Position numbers and translations under genes: made by a program
The notes under the pieces: model-generated
Database searches by the model: none
What the model was told of the DNA's origin: nothing
The model's input: the letters and a program-made list of their open reading frames with translations, nothing else
Assembly: GCF_002407205.1 (NCBI RefSeq)
Contig: NZ_CP023548.1
Location: forward strand, 830,501 to 894,500
DNA from: Rhodobacter sp. CZR27
Lineage (GTDB): Bacteria; Pseudomonadota; Alphaproteobacteria; Rhodobacterales; Rhodobacteraceae
Length of the DNA stretch: 64,000 bases
Direction: 5' to 3'
Shown: positions 8,914 to 18,776 of the stretch, piece after piece
Layout: every line of letters starts with the position of its first letter
How positions within the stretch are numbered: the stretch's first letter is position 1

Positions 8914-11162
8914 TGCCCGACCTGCTGATCGAACTCTTCTCGGAGGAAATCCCCGCCCGCATGCAGGCCCGCGCGCGCGAGGACCTGAAGAAGCTCGTGA
9001 CCGATGGACTGGTCGAGGCCGGCCTGACCTATGCCTCGGCAGGGGCTTTCTCGACCCCGCGGCGGCTGGTGCTGACGGTGCAGGGGCTGACGGCGGAAAG
9101 CCCGACCCTGCGCGAGGAGCGCAAGGGGCCGAAGGCCGATGCGCCCGCGGCCGCCATCGAGGGCTTCCTGCGCTCGACCGGCCTGACCCGTGACCAGCTG
9201 GAGGAGCGCGCCGACAAGAAGGGCGCGGTGCTCTTCGCCGTGGTGGAAAGGCCCGGCCGCCCGGCCGCCGAGATCGTCGCCGAGGTGCTGGAGCGCACGA
9301 TCCGCACCTTCCCCTGGCCCAAGTCGATGCGCTGGGGCGCGGGGTCCTTGCGCTGGGTGCGTCCGCTTCACTCGATCCTGTGCCTGCTCTCGGACGAGGG
9401 CGGCGCGCAGGTCGTGCCGGTGACGGTCGATCACCTGACCTCGGGCAACACGACCGAGGGCCACCGCTTCATGGCGCCGTTCCGCTTTGCCGTGACGGGC
9501 TTCGACGACTATGCCGCCAAGCTGAAGCGCGCCTTCGTGATGCTGGATGCCGCCGAGCGCGAGCAGGCGATCTGGCACGACGCCACGACCCGGGCCTTCG
9601 CGCAGGGGCTGGAGGTCGTTCCCGATCCGGGGCTGCTCTCGGAGGTCGCGGGACTGGTGGAATGGCCGGTGGTGCTGATGGGCACGATCGGCGAGGAATT
9701 CCTCGGCCTGCCGCCCGAGGTGCTGCAGACCTCAATGCGCGAGCATCAGAAGTTCTTCTCGATCAGGAACCCCGCCACCGGCCGGATCGAGAAGTTCGTG
9801 ACCGTGGCGAACCGCGAGACCGCCGACCACGGCGCCACGATCCTGAAGGGCAACGCCAAGGTGCTCTCGGCGCGCCTGTCCGACGCGCGGTTCTTCTGGG
9901 AGAACGACCGCCGCACGGTGGACACCGTCGGCATGAAGGGCATGGCCGAGGGTCTTCGCCACGTCACCTTCCACAACAAGCTCGGCAGCCAGTGGGACCG
10001 CATCCAGCGCATCGAGGCTCTGGCGCGCGAGATCGCGCCGCTGGTCGGCGCTTCCCCCGACCTTGCCGCCGAAGCCGCGCGGGTGGCCAAGGCCGACCTG
10101 CAATCCGCGATGGTGGGCGAGTTCCCCGAGTTGCAAGGCACGATGGGCACCTACTACGCCCGCGCAGCGGGCCTGCCCGAGGCAGTGGCGCTGGCCTGCA
10201 AGGCCCACTACCAGCCGCTCGGACCCTCCGACGAGGTGCCCACCGATCCGGTCGCGGTCGCCGTGGCGCTGGCCGACAAGATCGACACGCTGACCGGGTT
10301 CTGGTGGATTGACGAGAAGCCCACGGGCAGCAAAGACCCCTTCGCTCTCCGCCGTGCTGCGCTTGGCGTGATCCGGCTGGTCCTCGCGACGAACGCCCGT
10401 TTGCCGCTTCTCGAGCTTTTCCTGGTTGGATACGAGCCCTTCAATTGGGTTCTCACTAGAGAACTCGTTCATGATGAAGATGCTTGGAAAGAAGAGTCGG
10501 CACGCTGGCTGGGAATAACTGTTGAGGAGGCCGAACGTCTTCGGTCTCGTCTTCAGGAACAGCAGCGACAACGTGGCCAGCGCGGTGGCAACCTGTCCGA
10601 CGTCTGCATTGGCTTTAACAACCTTGTTCATCCGGGCGCCGACCTCCTCTCCTTCTTCCACGACCGCCTCAAGGTCCACCTGCGCGAGCAGGGGATCCGG
10701 CATGACGTGATCGACGCCTGCCTTGCCATGCCGGGGAATGACGACCTCACGCTGCTGGTGAAGCGGGCCGAGGCGCTGTCGGCCTTCCTCAAGACCGACG
10801 ATGGCACCAACCTCCTGCAGGGCTTCAAGCGGGCGAACAACATCCTCGCGCAGGCCGAGGAGAAGGATGGCGTCGAATATTCCTTCGGCGCCGACCCGAA
10901 ATTTGCCGAGACCGACGAGGAACGCGCGCTCTTCGCCGCGCTGGAGCGCGCCGAGGCCGCCATCGCCCCCGCCATGCAGGCCGAGGATTTCGCCGCCGCC
11001 ATGGCCGCCATGGCTGCGCTGCGGGCCCCGATCGACGCCTTCTTCACCGCGGTGCAGGTGAATGCCGACAATCCGGTGCTGCGCCGCAACCGGCTGAACA
11101 TGCTGCACTCGATCCGCGCCATCTGCGCAAGGGTCGCGGATCTGACCCGGGTGGAGGGGTGA
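8913..11162 (+). CDS. glyS: Glycyl-tRNA synthetase beta subunit
   Basis: The 749-aa protein starts [18 protein letters not shown], the typical GlyS opening, and has the conserved MREHQKFFSI, LSARLSDARFFWENDR and KADLQSAMVGEFPELQG blocks. The beta subunit binds tRNA and is needed for GlyQ activity. The C-terminal part (ADLLSFFHDRLKVHLREQGI onwards) is the DALR-like anticodon region. Between these, about residues 495-570 (nucleotides 10400-10640) form an insert-like, charge-rich stretch (RSRLQEQQRQRGQRGG) with visibly lower GC than the rest. The frame stays open throughout. Confidence 0.96.
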   Translation: MPDLLIELFSEEIPARMQARAREDLKKLVTDGLVEAGLTYASAGAFSTPRRLVLTVQGLTAESPTLREERKGPKADAPAAAIEGFLRSTGLTRDQLEERADKKGAVLFAVVERPGRPAAEIVAEVLERTIRTFPWPKSMRWGAGSLRWVRPLHSILCLLSDEGGAQVVPVTVDHLTSGNTTEGHRFMAPFRFAVTGFDDYAAKLKRAFVMLDAAEREQAIWHDATTRAFAQGLEVVPDPGLLSEVAGLVEWPVVLMGTIGEEFLGLPPEVLQTSMREHQKFFSIRNPATGRIEKFVTVANRETADHGATILKGNAKVLSARLSDARFFWENDRRTVDTVGMKGMAEGLRHVTFHNKLGSQWDRIQRIEALAREIAPLVGASPDLAAEAARVAKADLQSAMVGEFPELQGTMGTYYARAAGLPEAVALACKAHYQPLGPSDEVPTDPVAVAVALADKIDTLTGFWWIDEKPTGSKDPFALRRAALGVIRLVLATNARLPLLELFLVGYEPFNWVLTRELVHDEDAWKEESARWLGITVEEAERLRSRLQEQQRQRGQRGGNLSDVCIGFNNLVHPGADLLSFFHDRLKVHLREQGIRHDVIDACLAMPGNDDLTLLVKRAEALSAFLKTDDGTNLLQGFKRANNILAQAEEKDGVEYSFGADPKFAETDEERALFAALERAEAAIAPAMQAEDFAAAMAAMAALRAPIDAFFTAVQVNADNPVLRRNRLNMLHSIRAICARVADLTRVEG

Positions 11163-11197
11163 CCCTCCGCCTTTCCGGCAGCGTGACGTCACGGGAT

Positions 11198-11220
11198 TGC
11201 GGAAGCCCGACCCTTCCGCA
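11198..11220 (+). terminator. Hairpin after glyS
   Basis: TGCGGAAG (11198-11205) pairs perfectly with CTTCCGCA (11213-11220) around a seven-base loop, 36 bases past the glyS stop. Only TT follows, so it is a weak terminator candidate or a processing signal. A TGACGTCA palindrome lies just upstream (near 11184). Confidence 0.45.
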
Positions 11221-11233
11221 TTAACCTCGACGC

Positions 11234-11261
11234 TTGCGCAGCGGCTTGCGTAGCGTATCCT
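11234..11261 (+). promoter_or_regulatory. Candidate promoter of the PPDK-like gene
   Basis: TTGCGC (11234-11239) and TATCCT (11256-11261) are 16 bases apart, 21 bases before the GTG start at 11282. The -10 is a fair match to consensus and the -35 is partial. Confidence 0.4.
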
Positions 11262-11281
11262 GCCCGCAAGGGAGCGCCGCA

Positions 11282-13828
<2,547 letters not shown>

Positions 13829-13840
13829 ATCAAGCACTTG

Positions 13841-13866
13841 GCGACAATCTCGTGCAGGATTGTCGC
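13841..13866 (+). terminator. Perfect 9-bp hairpin after the PPDK-like gene
   Basis: GCGACAATC (13841-13849) and GATTGTCGC (13858-13866) form a perfect stem with an eight-base loop. CACT (13835-13838) and AGTG (13867-13870) extend it across a bulge. It starts 12 bases after the stop codon. There is no T-tract, so it may be a terminator, an mRNA 3' end or a protein-binding dyad. Confidence 0.5.
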
Positions 13867-14053
13867 AGTGGCCTGCCTGCAACATGAGCAGGAACCCGCC
13901 CATGTGACGCGCAGATGAGCGTTGCATTTTTGTCACACGGGTAGACTCGTTAATCAGAATCCGGCTAGCCACACCGCTGTTTTGCGCGCGGCCCGGATCC
14001 GGGACAGCCGGCTTCCGGGCGCGGGACGGGACAAGAGACCGGGAACAGAGTAC

Positions 14054-14731
14054 ATGCGCTTGCTTGATATCTGGATGCGCGGCGCCGCGGCGCTGATGCT
14101 CCTGAGCGGAGCGGCCTTCGCCGATGTGACGGTGAGCCAGTCCAACGACCCTGCCGGCCAGCTTGGCGGGCAGCTTTCCGCCCTTCTGGGCGCCGAACGG
14201 AATGCGCTGGGCACGCTGCCCGTGCAGCGGCTTGAAGCCATGGCCAGCGCCGTGAAGCGGCCGGGCAAGAATGAGAAGCCCTCGAAGGCCACGCCCGCGA
14301 CGCTGCGTTATGACGAGGCGTGGCTGGCGTCGCAGCCGGCCCCCGCGAAGGGCTCGGACGAGTGGAAGTGCCTGGCGACCGCGCTCTACTTCGAGGCGAG
14401 GGGCGAGTCGATCCAGGGGCAGTTCGCCGTGGCCGAGGTCATCCTGAACCGCGTCGACCGTTCGGGATATCCGCAGTCGATCTGCGGCGTGGTGAATCAG
14501 GGCGGCCAGTTCTCCTATACCTTCGACGGGCGCCCGGACACGATCCGCGAGCGGGCAGCCTTCCAGCGCTCGGGCAAGATCGCGGCGCTGATGCTGGATG
14601 GCGCGCCCCGCAAGCTGACGCAGGGGGCCACGCATTTCCACACCCGCGCGGTTCGGCCGGGCTGGGCGCACCGTTTCCCGCGCACCGCGGTGATCGGGGC
14701 GCATCTGTTCTACCGCCAGCCGGGCGCCTGA
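14054..14731 (+). CDS. SleB-family cell wall hydrolase
   Basis: The 225-aa exported protein has an N-terminal signal peptide (about residues 1-25, ending SGAAFA). A C-terminal hydrolase_2 (SleB-like) domain runs from about residue 103: ECLATALYFEARGES-like block with its conserved glutamate, EVILNRV, QFSYTFDG and THFHTRAVRPGWA. SleB-type enzymes cleave glycan strands of peptidoglycan. It is a single gene; the upstream 225-base gap contains an AT-rich stretch around 13922-13965 that may hold its promoter. Start ATG 14054 is chosen because the signal peptide begins there. Confidence 0.88.
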   Translation: MRLLDIWMRGAAALMLLSGAAFADVTVSQSNDPAGQLGGQLSALLGAERNALGTLPVQRLEAMASAVKRPGKNEKPSKATPATLRYDEAWLASQPAPAKGSDEWKCLATALYFEARGESIQGQFAVAEVILNRVDRSGYPQSICGVVNQGGQFSYTFDGRPDTIRERAAFQRSGKIAALMLDGAPRKLTQGATHFHTRAVRPGWAHRFPRTAVIGAHLFYRQPGA

Positions 14732-14830
14732 TCGCGCCTCTGTCGCAAGGCTTGCCTCGCCTGCCGCCTTCGGGCTAGGCGAGGCCGGTGCCGGGCCTAT
14801 GTTGCCGGGTAGCAGCGCCGGGAGACCGCC

Positions 14831-15733
14831 TTGACCAACGACATCCGCCTTGCCTTCGCCCATCCCGAGGAGCGGGCCGAGGCTTCGGCCGGCGCCGCCC
14901 CGCGCGACCGCATCTCCCTGCGCGACCACGTGACCGAGGTCGAGATCGGCGCCTTCCAGCAGGAGCGCGGGCTTCGCCAGCGCGTGCGCTTCAACGTGGT
15001 GGTCGAGGTCCGCCCGCATCCCGCCCCGCTGCAGGACGACGTGGACCGCATCCTGTCCTATGACCGGATCACCGAGGCGATCGCGGCCGAGCTTTCGGCC
15101 GAGCGGCTGAACCTTCTGGAAACCCTCGCCGAGCGGATCGCCGAGCGCATCCTGGCCGAGCCGCAGGCCATGCGGGTCTTCGTCCGGATCGAGAAGCTCG
15201 ACCGGGGTCCGGGCGCGCTGGGGGTGGAGATCGTCCGCTCGCGTGCCGAGGCGCCGCTGCGGCGCAGTCCCGAGGGCGGCGAGGCGGTTCATCCGCTGGT
15301 GGTGTTCCTCGACAACGCGACCATTGCCTCGGCCGACCTGTCCGCGCGGCTCGACGCGCTGGAAGCGCGCGGGTTGCCCCTCGTGCTGACGGTGGGCCTG
15401 CCGGACCTGCCGCGCCCCGAGACAGGCCACCGCCCGACGCAGCGCCGGATCGACCTGTTGGCCATCGAGCAGAACGCATGGAGGCTTGCGGCGCGCGACC
15501 CGCGCTGCGTGGTGGTGGCGACCCGGACCGAGATCGACTGGGCGATGCGGCGCGGCCAGACCATCGTCTGGGCGCCCTCGAAGCTGGTGCTGGATGCCGT
15601 GGACGGCCCGAACTCGCGCGAGCCGGTGGCGCTGGCGCTGTGGCTGGCGGAACTGCTGGCCGCGGGTCGGATGGTCGTTCACGGCGATGTAACACTGCCG
15701 GCGGGAAGCCGCGTGCCGCTGGAACGCGCCTGA
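14831..15733 (+). CDS. folB: Dihydroneopterin aldolase FolB with a C-terminal extension
   Basis: This 300-aa protein starts at TTG after GGGAG. The first 140 residues are FolB-like: VEIGAFQQERG holds the conserved glutamate and VRIEKLDRGP the conserved lysine. FolB cleaves 7,8-dihydroneopterin to 6-hydroxymethyl-dihydropterin. Classical FolB is only about 120 aa. Here about 150 further residues (HPLVVFLDNATIASADLSAR onward) form a domain I cannot name. folP follows 45 bases later, so the gene is part of a folate operon that ends with glmM. Confidence 0.87.
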   Translation: MTNDIRLAFAHPEERAEASAGAAPRDRISLRDHVTEVEIGAFQQERGLRQRVRFNVVVEVRPHPAPLQDDVDRILSYDRITEAIAAELSAERLNLLETLAERIAERILAEPQAMRVFVRIEKLDRGPGALGVEIVRSRAEAPLRRSPEGGEAVHPLVVFLDNATIASADLSARLDALEARGLPLVLTVGLPDLPRPETGHRPTQRRIDLLAIEQNAWRLAARDPRCVVVATRTEIDWAMRRGQTIVWAPSKLVLDAVDGPNSREPVALALWLAELLAAGRMVVHGDVTLPAGSRVPLERA

Positions 15734-15778
15734 GCCGCGGGGCTTGCGCCGCCTTCCGGGCGGACGCATGAACGGCGG

Positions 15779-16813
15779 ATGATCTATCATCGCCCCATCC
15801 CCCTGACCGATCCCGCACGCCCCGGTGGCGCGCTGCCTCTGGCCGGAGGCCCGCTGGTCTTCGACCGGGTGGAGATCCTCGAACGCGGTCGCGCCCCGGT
15901 CGTGGTGCCGGCGGCGGAGGTCGCGGCCGAATATCTGGCGCCGCTGACCGCGCCCCGGCCCGACATCGCCGGGCTGGCACTGGACGCCCCCCGCGTCATG
16001 GGAATTCTCAACGTGACGCCGGACAGTTTTTCCGACGGCGGCCGCCATGCGACGCTGCCCGAGGCGCTGGCGCGGGCGCAGGCGCTGGTGGCGGACGGGG
16101 CCGAGATCCTCGACATCGGTGGCGAAAGCACGCGGCCCGGCGCGGCCGAGGTGGACGCCGCCGAGGAGATCGCCCGCACCGCGCCGCTGATCGACATGCT
16201 GCGCGGGCAGGGGGTCGAGGTTCCGGTTTCCATCGACACCCGCAAGGCCGCGGTGGCCGAGGCGGCGCTGAAGGCCGGCGCGGATCTCGTCAACGACGTG
16301 GCGGCGCTGACCTTCGATCCGGGTCTGGCCGACGTGGTGGCCTCGGCCCGGGCGCCGGTCTGCCTGATGCATGCGCAGGGCACGCCCCAGACCATGCAGC
16401 AGGATCCGCGCTATGACGACGTGCTGCTCGATGTCTACGACTGGCTGGCCGAGCGCCTGCGCGCCGCCGAAGCCGCCGGCATCCTGCGCCGGCGGATCGT
16501 GGTGGATCCCGGCATCGGCTTCGGCAAGACGGTCGAGCACAACCTGGCCCTGATCCGCCGGCTGTCGCTGTTCCATGGCCTCGGCTGCCCGATCCTGCTC
16601 GGCGCCTCGCGCAAGCGCTTCATCGGCACGCTTTCGGACGAGCCCGTGGCCGACAGGCGTATGGCGGGCTCCCTCGCGATCGCGCTTGCCGGAGCGGCGC
16701 AAGGGGCGCAGATTCTACGGGTGCATGACGTGCGCGAGACCCGGCAGGCTCTCGCGCTGTGGCGGGCAGTGACAGAGGCGGCAGAGACCGCAGGGCAGAG
16801 GAGACAGGCATGA
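15779..16813 (+). CDS. folP: Dihydropteroate synthase
   Basis: The 344-aa protein contains the DHPS signatures [15 protein letters not shown] and GGESTRPGA, plus SIDTRK and [12 protein letters not shown]. It condenses hydroxymethyl-dihydropterin diphosphate with p-aminobenzoate and is the sulfonamide target. An N-terminal extension of about 70 residues ([20 protein letters not shown]...) precedes the TIM barrel, making it longer than the E. coli enzyme. Its ATGA stop overlaps the glmM start, indicating translational coupling. Confidence 0.95.
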   Translation: MIYHRPIPLTDPARPGGALPLAGGPLVFDRVEILERGRAPVVVPAAEVAAEYLAPLTAPRPDIAGLALDAPRVMGILNVTPDSFSDGGRHATLPEALARAQALVADGAEILDIGGESTRPGAAEVDAAEEIARTAPLIDMLRGQGVEVPVSIDTRKAAVAEAALKAGADLVNDVAALTFDPGLADVVASARAPVCLMHAQGTPQTMQQDPRYDDVLLDVYDWLAERLRAAEAAGILRRRIVVDPGIGFGKTVEHNLALIRRLSLFHGLGCPILLGASRKRFIGTLSDEPVADRRMAGSLAIALAGAAQGAQILRVHDVRETRQALALWRAVTEAAETAGQRRQA

Positions 16814-18153
16814 CCAGGAAGCTCTTCGGCACCGACGGGGTGCGGGGAAAGGCCAACACCTATCCCATGACGGCCGAGATGGCGCTGCGCCTTGGCGCGG
16901 CGGCCGGCCGTTACTTCCGGCGCGAGCGCGGCGGCGCGCATCGCGTGGTGATCGGCAAGGACACTCGGCTCTCGGGCTACATGCTGGAGAATGCGCTGAC
17001 CGCGGGCCTGACCTCCACGGGCATGAACGTGCTGCTGCTCGGCCCGGTGCCGACGCCGGCGGTGGGTTTCCTGACGCGTTCGATGCGGGCGGACCTCGGC
17101 GTGATGATCTCGGCCAGTCACAACCCGCACGAGGACAACGGCATCAAGTTCTTCGGCCCCGACGGCTTCAAGCTCTCGGACGAGGCCGAGGCCGAGATCG
17201 AGGCGATCCTCGACGGCGAGATCCAGCCCGTCCAGCCCGGCAACATTGGCCGCGCAAAGCGGATCGAGGACGGCCGGGGCCGCTATCAGGAATATTGCAA
17301 GACCACCTTCCCGGCGGGACTGCGTCTCGACGGCCTCAAGGTGGTGATCGACTGCGCCAACGGCGCCGCCTATCGCGCCGCGCCCGAGGTGCTGTGGGAA
17401 CTGGGTGCCGAGGTTATCCCGGTGGGCGTGCATCCGAACGGAACAAACATCAACCTGCGCTGCGGCTCCACCCATACCGAGACGGCAGCCGAGGCCGTGG
17501 TGGCGCATGGCGCGGATGTGGGGATCTGCCTCGACGGCGATGCCGACCGGGTGATCATCCTCGACGAGAATGGCACCGAGGCGGACGGCGACCAGATCAT
17601 GGCGCTCTTCGCCGCGCGCTGGGCCGAGGAGGGCCGGCTGAACGACGGCACGCTGGTTGCGACCGTCATGTCGAACCTCGGGCTCGAGCGGTTCCTGAAG
17701 GGCCGGGGCCTGCGGCTCGAGCGGACGCCGGTGGGCGACCGCTACGTGGTGGAGGCGATGCGGCGCGGAGGCTGGAACCTTGGCGGCGAACAGTCCGGCC
17801 ATATCGTGATGACCGACTATGCCACCACCGGCGACGGCCTGCTGGCGGGCCTGCAGTTCCTTGCCGCGATGGCGCAGACCGGGCGTGCGGCGTCGGAACT
17901 GGCGCGCAGCTTCGAGACGGTGCCGCAGCTGCTGAAGAACGTCCGCTACGCCGCAGGGCACGAGCCGCTGAAGGCCGCGCGGGTCCAGGCGGTGATCCGC
18001 GATGCCGAGATCCGGCTGAACGGCGCCGGTCGCCTGCTGATCCGCAAGTCGGGAACCGAGCCTCTGATCCGCGTCATGGCCGAATGCGAGGACGAGACCC
18101 TGCTGCGAGACGTGGTGGAGGAGATCGTCGCCGCGGTGAACGACGCGGCGTAA
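16810..18153 (+). CDS. glmM: Phosphoglucosamine mutase
   Basis: The 447-aa protein begins [20 protein letters not shown] and has the active-site phosphoserine loop [16 protein letters not shown] (Ser103), the metal loop DGDADRVI and the sugar/phosphate loops GGEQSGHIV and [12 protein letters not shown]. It converts glucosamine-6-phosphate to glucosamine-1-phosphate for peptidoglycan and LPS synthesis. The folP-glmM arrangement is common in proteobacteria. The ATG at 16810 overlaps the folP stop; an in-frame codon at 16759 lies inside folP and is unlikely. Confidence 0.97.
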   Translation: MTRKLFGTDGVRGKANTYPMTAEMALRLGAAAGRYFRRERGGAHRVVIGKDTRLSGYMLENALTAGLTSTGMNVLLLGPVPTPAVGFLTRSMRADLGVMISASHNPHEDNGIKFFGPDGFKLSDEAEAEIEAILDGEIQPVQPGNIGRAKRIEDGRGRYQEYCKTTFPAGLRLDGLKVVIDCANGAAYRAAPEVLWELGAEVIPVGVHPNGTNINLRCGSTHTETAAEAVVAHGADVGICLDGDADRVIILDENGTEADGDQIMALFAARWAEEGRLNDGTLVATVMSNLGLERFLKGRGLRLERTPVGDRYVVEAMRRGGWNLGGEQSGHIVMTDYATTGDGLLAGLQFLAAMAQTGRAASELARSFETVPQLLKNVRYAAGHEPLKAARVQAVIRDAEIRLNGAGRLLIRKSGTEPLIRVMAECEDETLLRDVVEEIVAAVNDAA

Positions 18154-18214
18154 GGCGGGAACCGTCCGGCGGGCGGGGCATTGGTCCGGCATCCCCCGGA
18201 CAAGGAGACCCCCG

Positions 18215-18433
18215 ATGGACTTTGCCTGGATCGTTCCGTTCCTGTTCCTGTTCACGCTGCTTGCCGGCGTGGTCTTCGCCATGGTCAGCAAGGACCGGAT
18301 CGAGGCCCGCCGCCACGACCCGAACGCGCCGAAGTCGACGCTGGCCAAGGACGGGCCGCAGGGCGGCGTGGCCTTCCTGCGCAAGGATGGCCCGACGGCG
18401 CAGAAGCCGGACGTGGAGCCGGTGCTGGAATGA
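18215..18433 (+). CDS. Small single-span membrane protein
   Basis: This 72-aa protein has one hydrophobic segment (about residues 4-23, WIVPFLFLFTLLAGVVFAMV) followed by a charged cytoplasmic tail with the repeat-like KDGPQGG and RKDGPTAQ. A strong AAGGAG lies eight bases before the ATG, which supports translation. Function unknown. It lies 61 bases after glmM and may be its last operon partner. The stop codon directly abuts the left repeat of the candidate mobile element. Confidence 0.72.
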   Translation: MDFAWIVPFLFLFTLLAGVVFAMVSKDRIEARRHDPNAPKSTLAKDGPQGGVAFLRKDGPTAQKPDVEPVLE

Positions 18434-18434
18434 G

Positions 18435-18478
18435 GAAAGGCGCCCCGAGGGGCCAGCCCTTTGCAGTAAATGATGCAG
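18435..18478 (+). repeat. Left inverted repeat, structured
   Basis: The repeat opens with GAAAGGCGCCCC, contains CCAGCCCTTTGCAGT, and ends TGATGCAG. Reading inward, the right repeat on the other strand shares these first 12 and middle 15 bases exactly; the variable centre is GAGGGG here and TCGGG there. The left copy can fold: AAAGG pairs with CCTTT, enclosing GCCCC-GA-GGGGC. The loop changes between copies while pairing is kept, suggesting the structure matters. Confidence 0.75.
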
Positions 18479-18505
18479 CCGCCGGCGATCTCTGCCGGCG
18501 GTTTT
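18479..18505 (+). terminator. Intrinsic terminator after the small membrane protein gene
   Basis: CCGCCGGC (18479-18486) pairs perfectly with GCCGGCGG (18494-18501) around GATCTCT, followed by TTTT. It probably ends the folB-folP-glmM-small-protein transcript. It lies immediately inside the left repeat. Confidence 0.8.
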
Positions 18506-18558
18506 CGTCTGCGCGAAGATGCACCATCTTCTCAATAACTGAAAGCTATGAGGGTGCG

Positions 18559-18648
18559 ATGACGGAAGATGAACTTCGGGCTGGATTGGAAGCCTTCAAG
18601 TCGCGATGCAGGAAGGACGCATACGGGTTCCCTCCTCGGGCCCGATGA
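18559..18648 (+). CDS. Tiny ORF inside the candidate mobile element (1)
   Basis: A 29-codon frame reads MTEDELRAGLEAFKSRCRKD and ends GFPPRAR. It has a good GAGGG ribosome site four bases before the ATG. The composition (acidic start, basic end) looks protein-like but no family is recognised. The stop overlaps the next frame's ATG (ATGA). It could also be the remnant of a larger gene. A 7-bp hairpin (18515-18531) lies just upstream. Confidence 0.35.
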   Translation: MTEDELRAGLEAFKSRCRKDAYGFPPRAR

Positions 18649-18776
18649 CGGATAGCTTCCTCGCAATTCGAGTTCATCCGGACGGGTCAGTCAATCTGGC
18701 GACCGTCAATTCTGTGGTCCGAGCCACGATTATGGCCTTTATCGCAGGTGGAGGACTGTCGAGTTCAGCAGAATGA
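18645..18776 (+). CDS. Tiny ORF inside the candidate mobile element (2)
   Basis: A 43-codon frame starts in the ATGA overlap and reads MTDSFLAIRVHPDGSVNLAT, then a moderately hydrophobic stretch (VVRATIMAFIAGGG) and a stop at 18776. It ends directly against the stop codon of the convergent transposase gene, with no gap. Function unknown; the two small frames may be coupled, or halves of one frameshifted gene. Confidence 0.35.
   Translation: MTDSFLAIRVHPDGSVNLATVNSVVRATIMAFIAGGGLSSSAE

Noticed and set aside
10300..10640. Possible gene boundary or frameshift inside glyS at the low-GC stretch
   Set aside because: The glyS frame stays open and resumes clear GlyS motifs (ADLLSFFHDRLKV). It is better explained as an in-frame insert.
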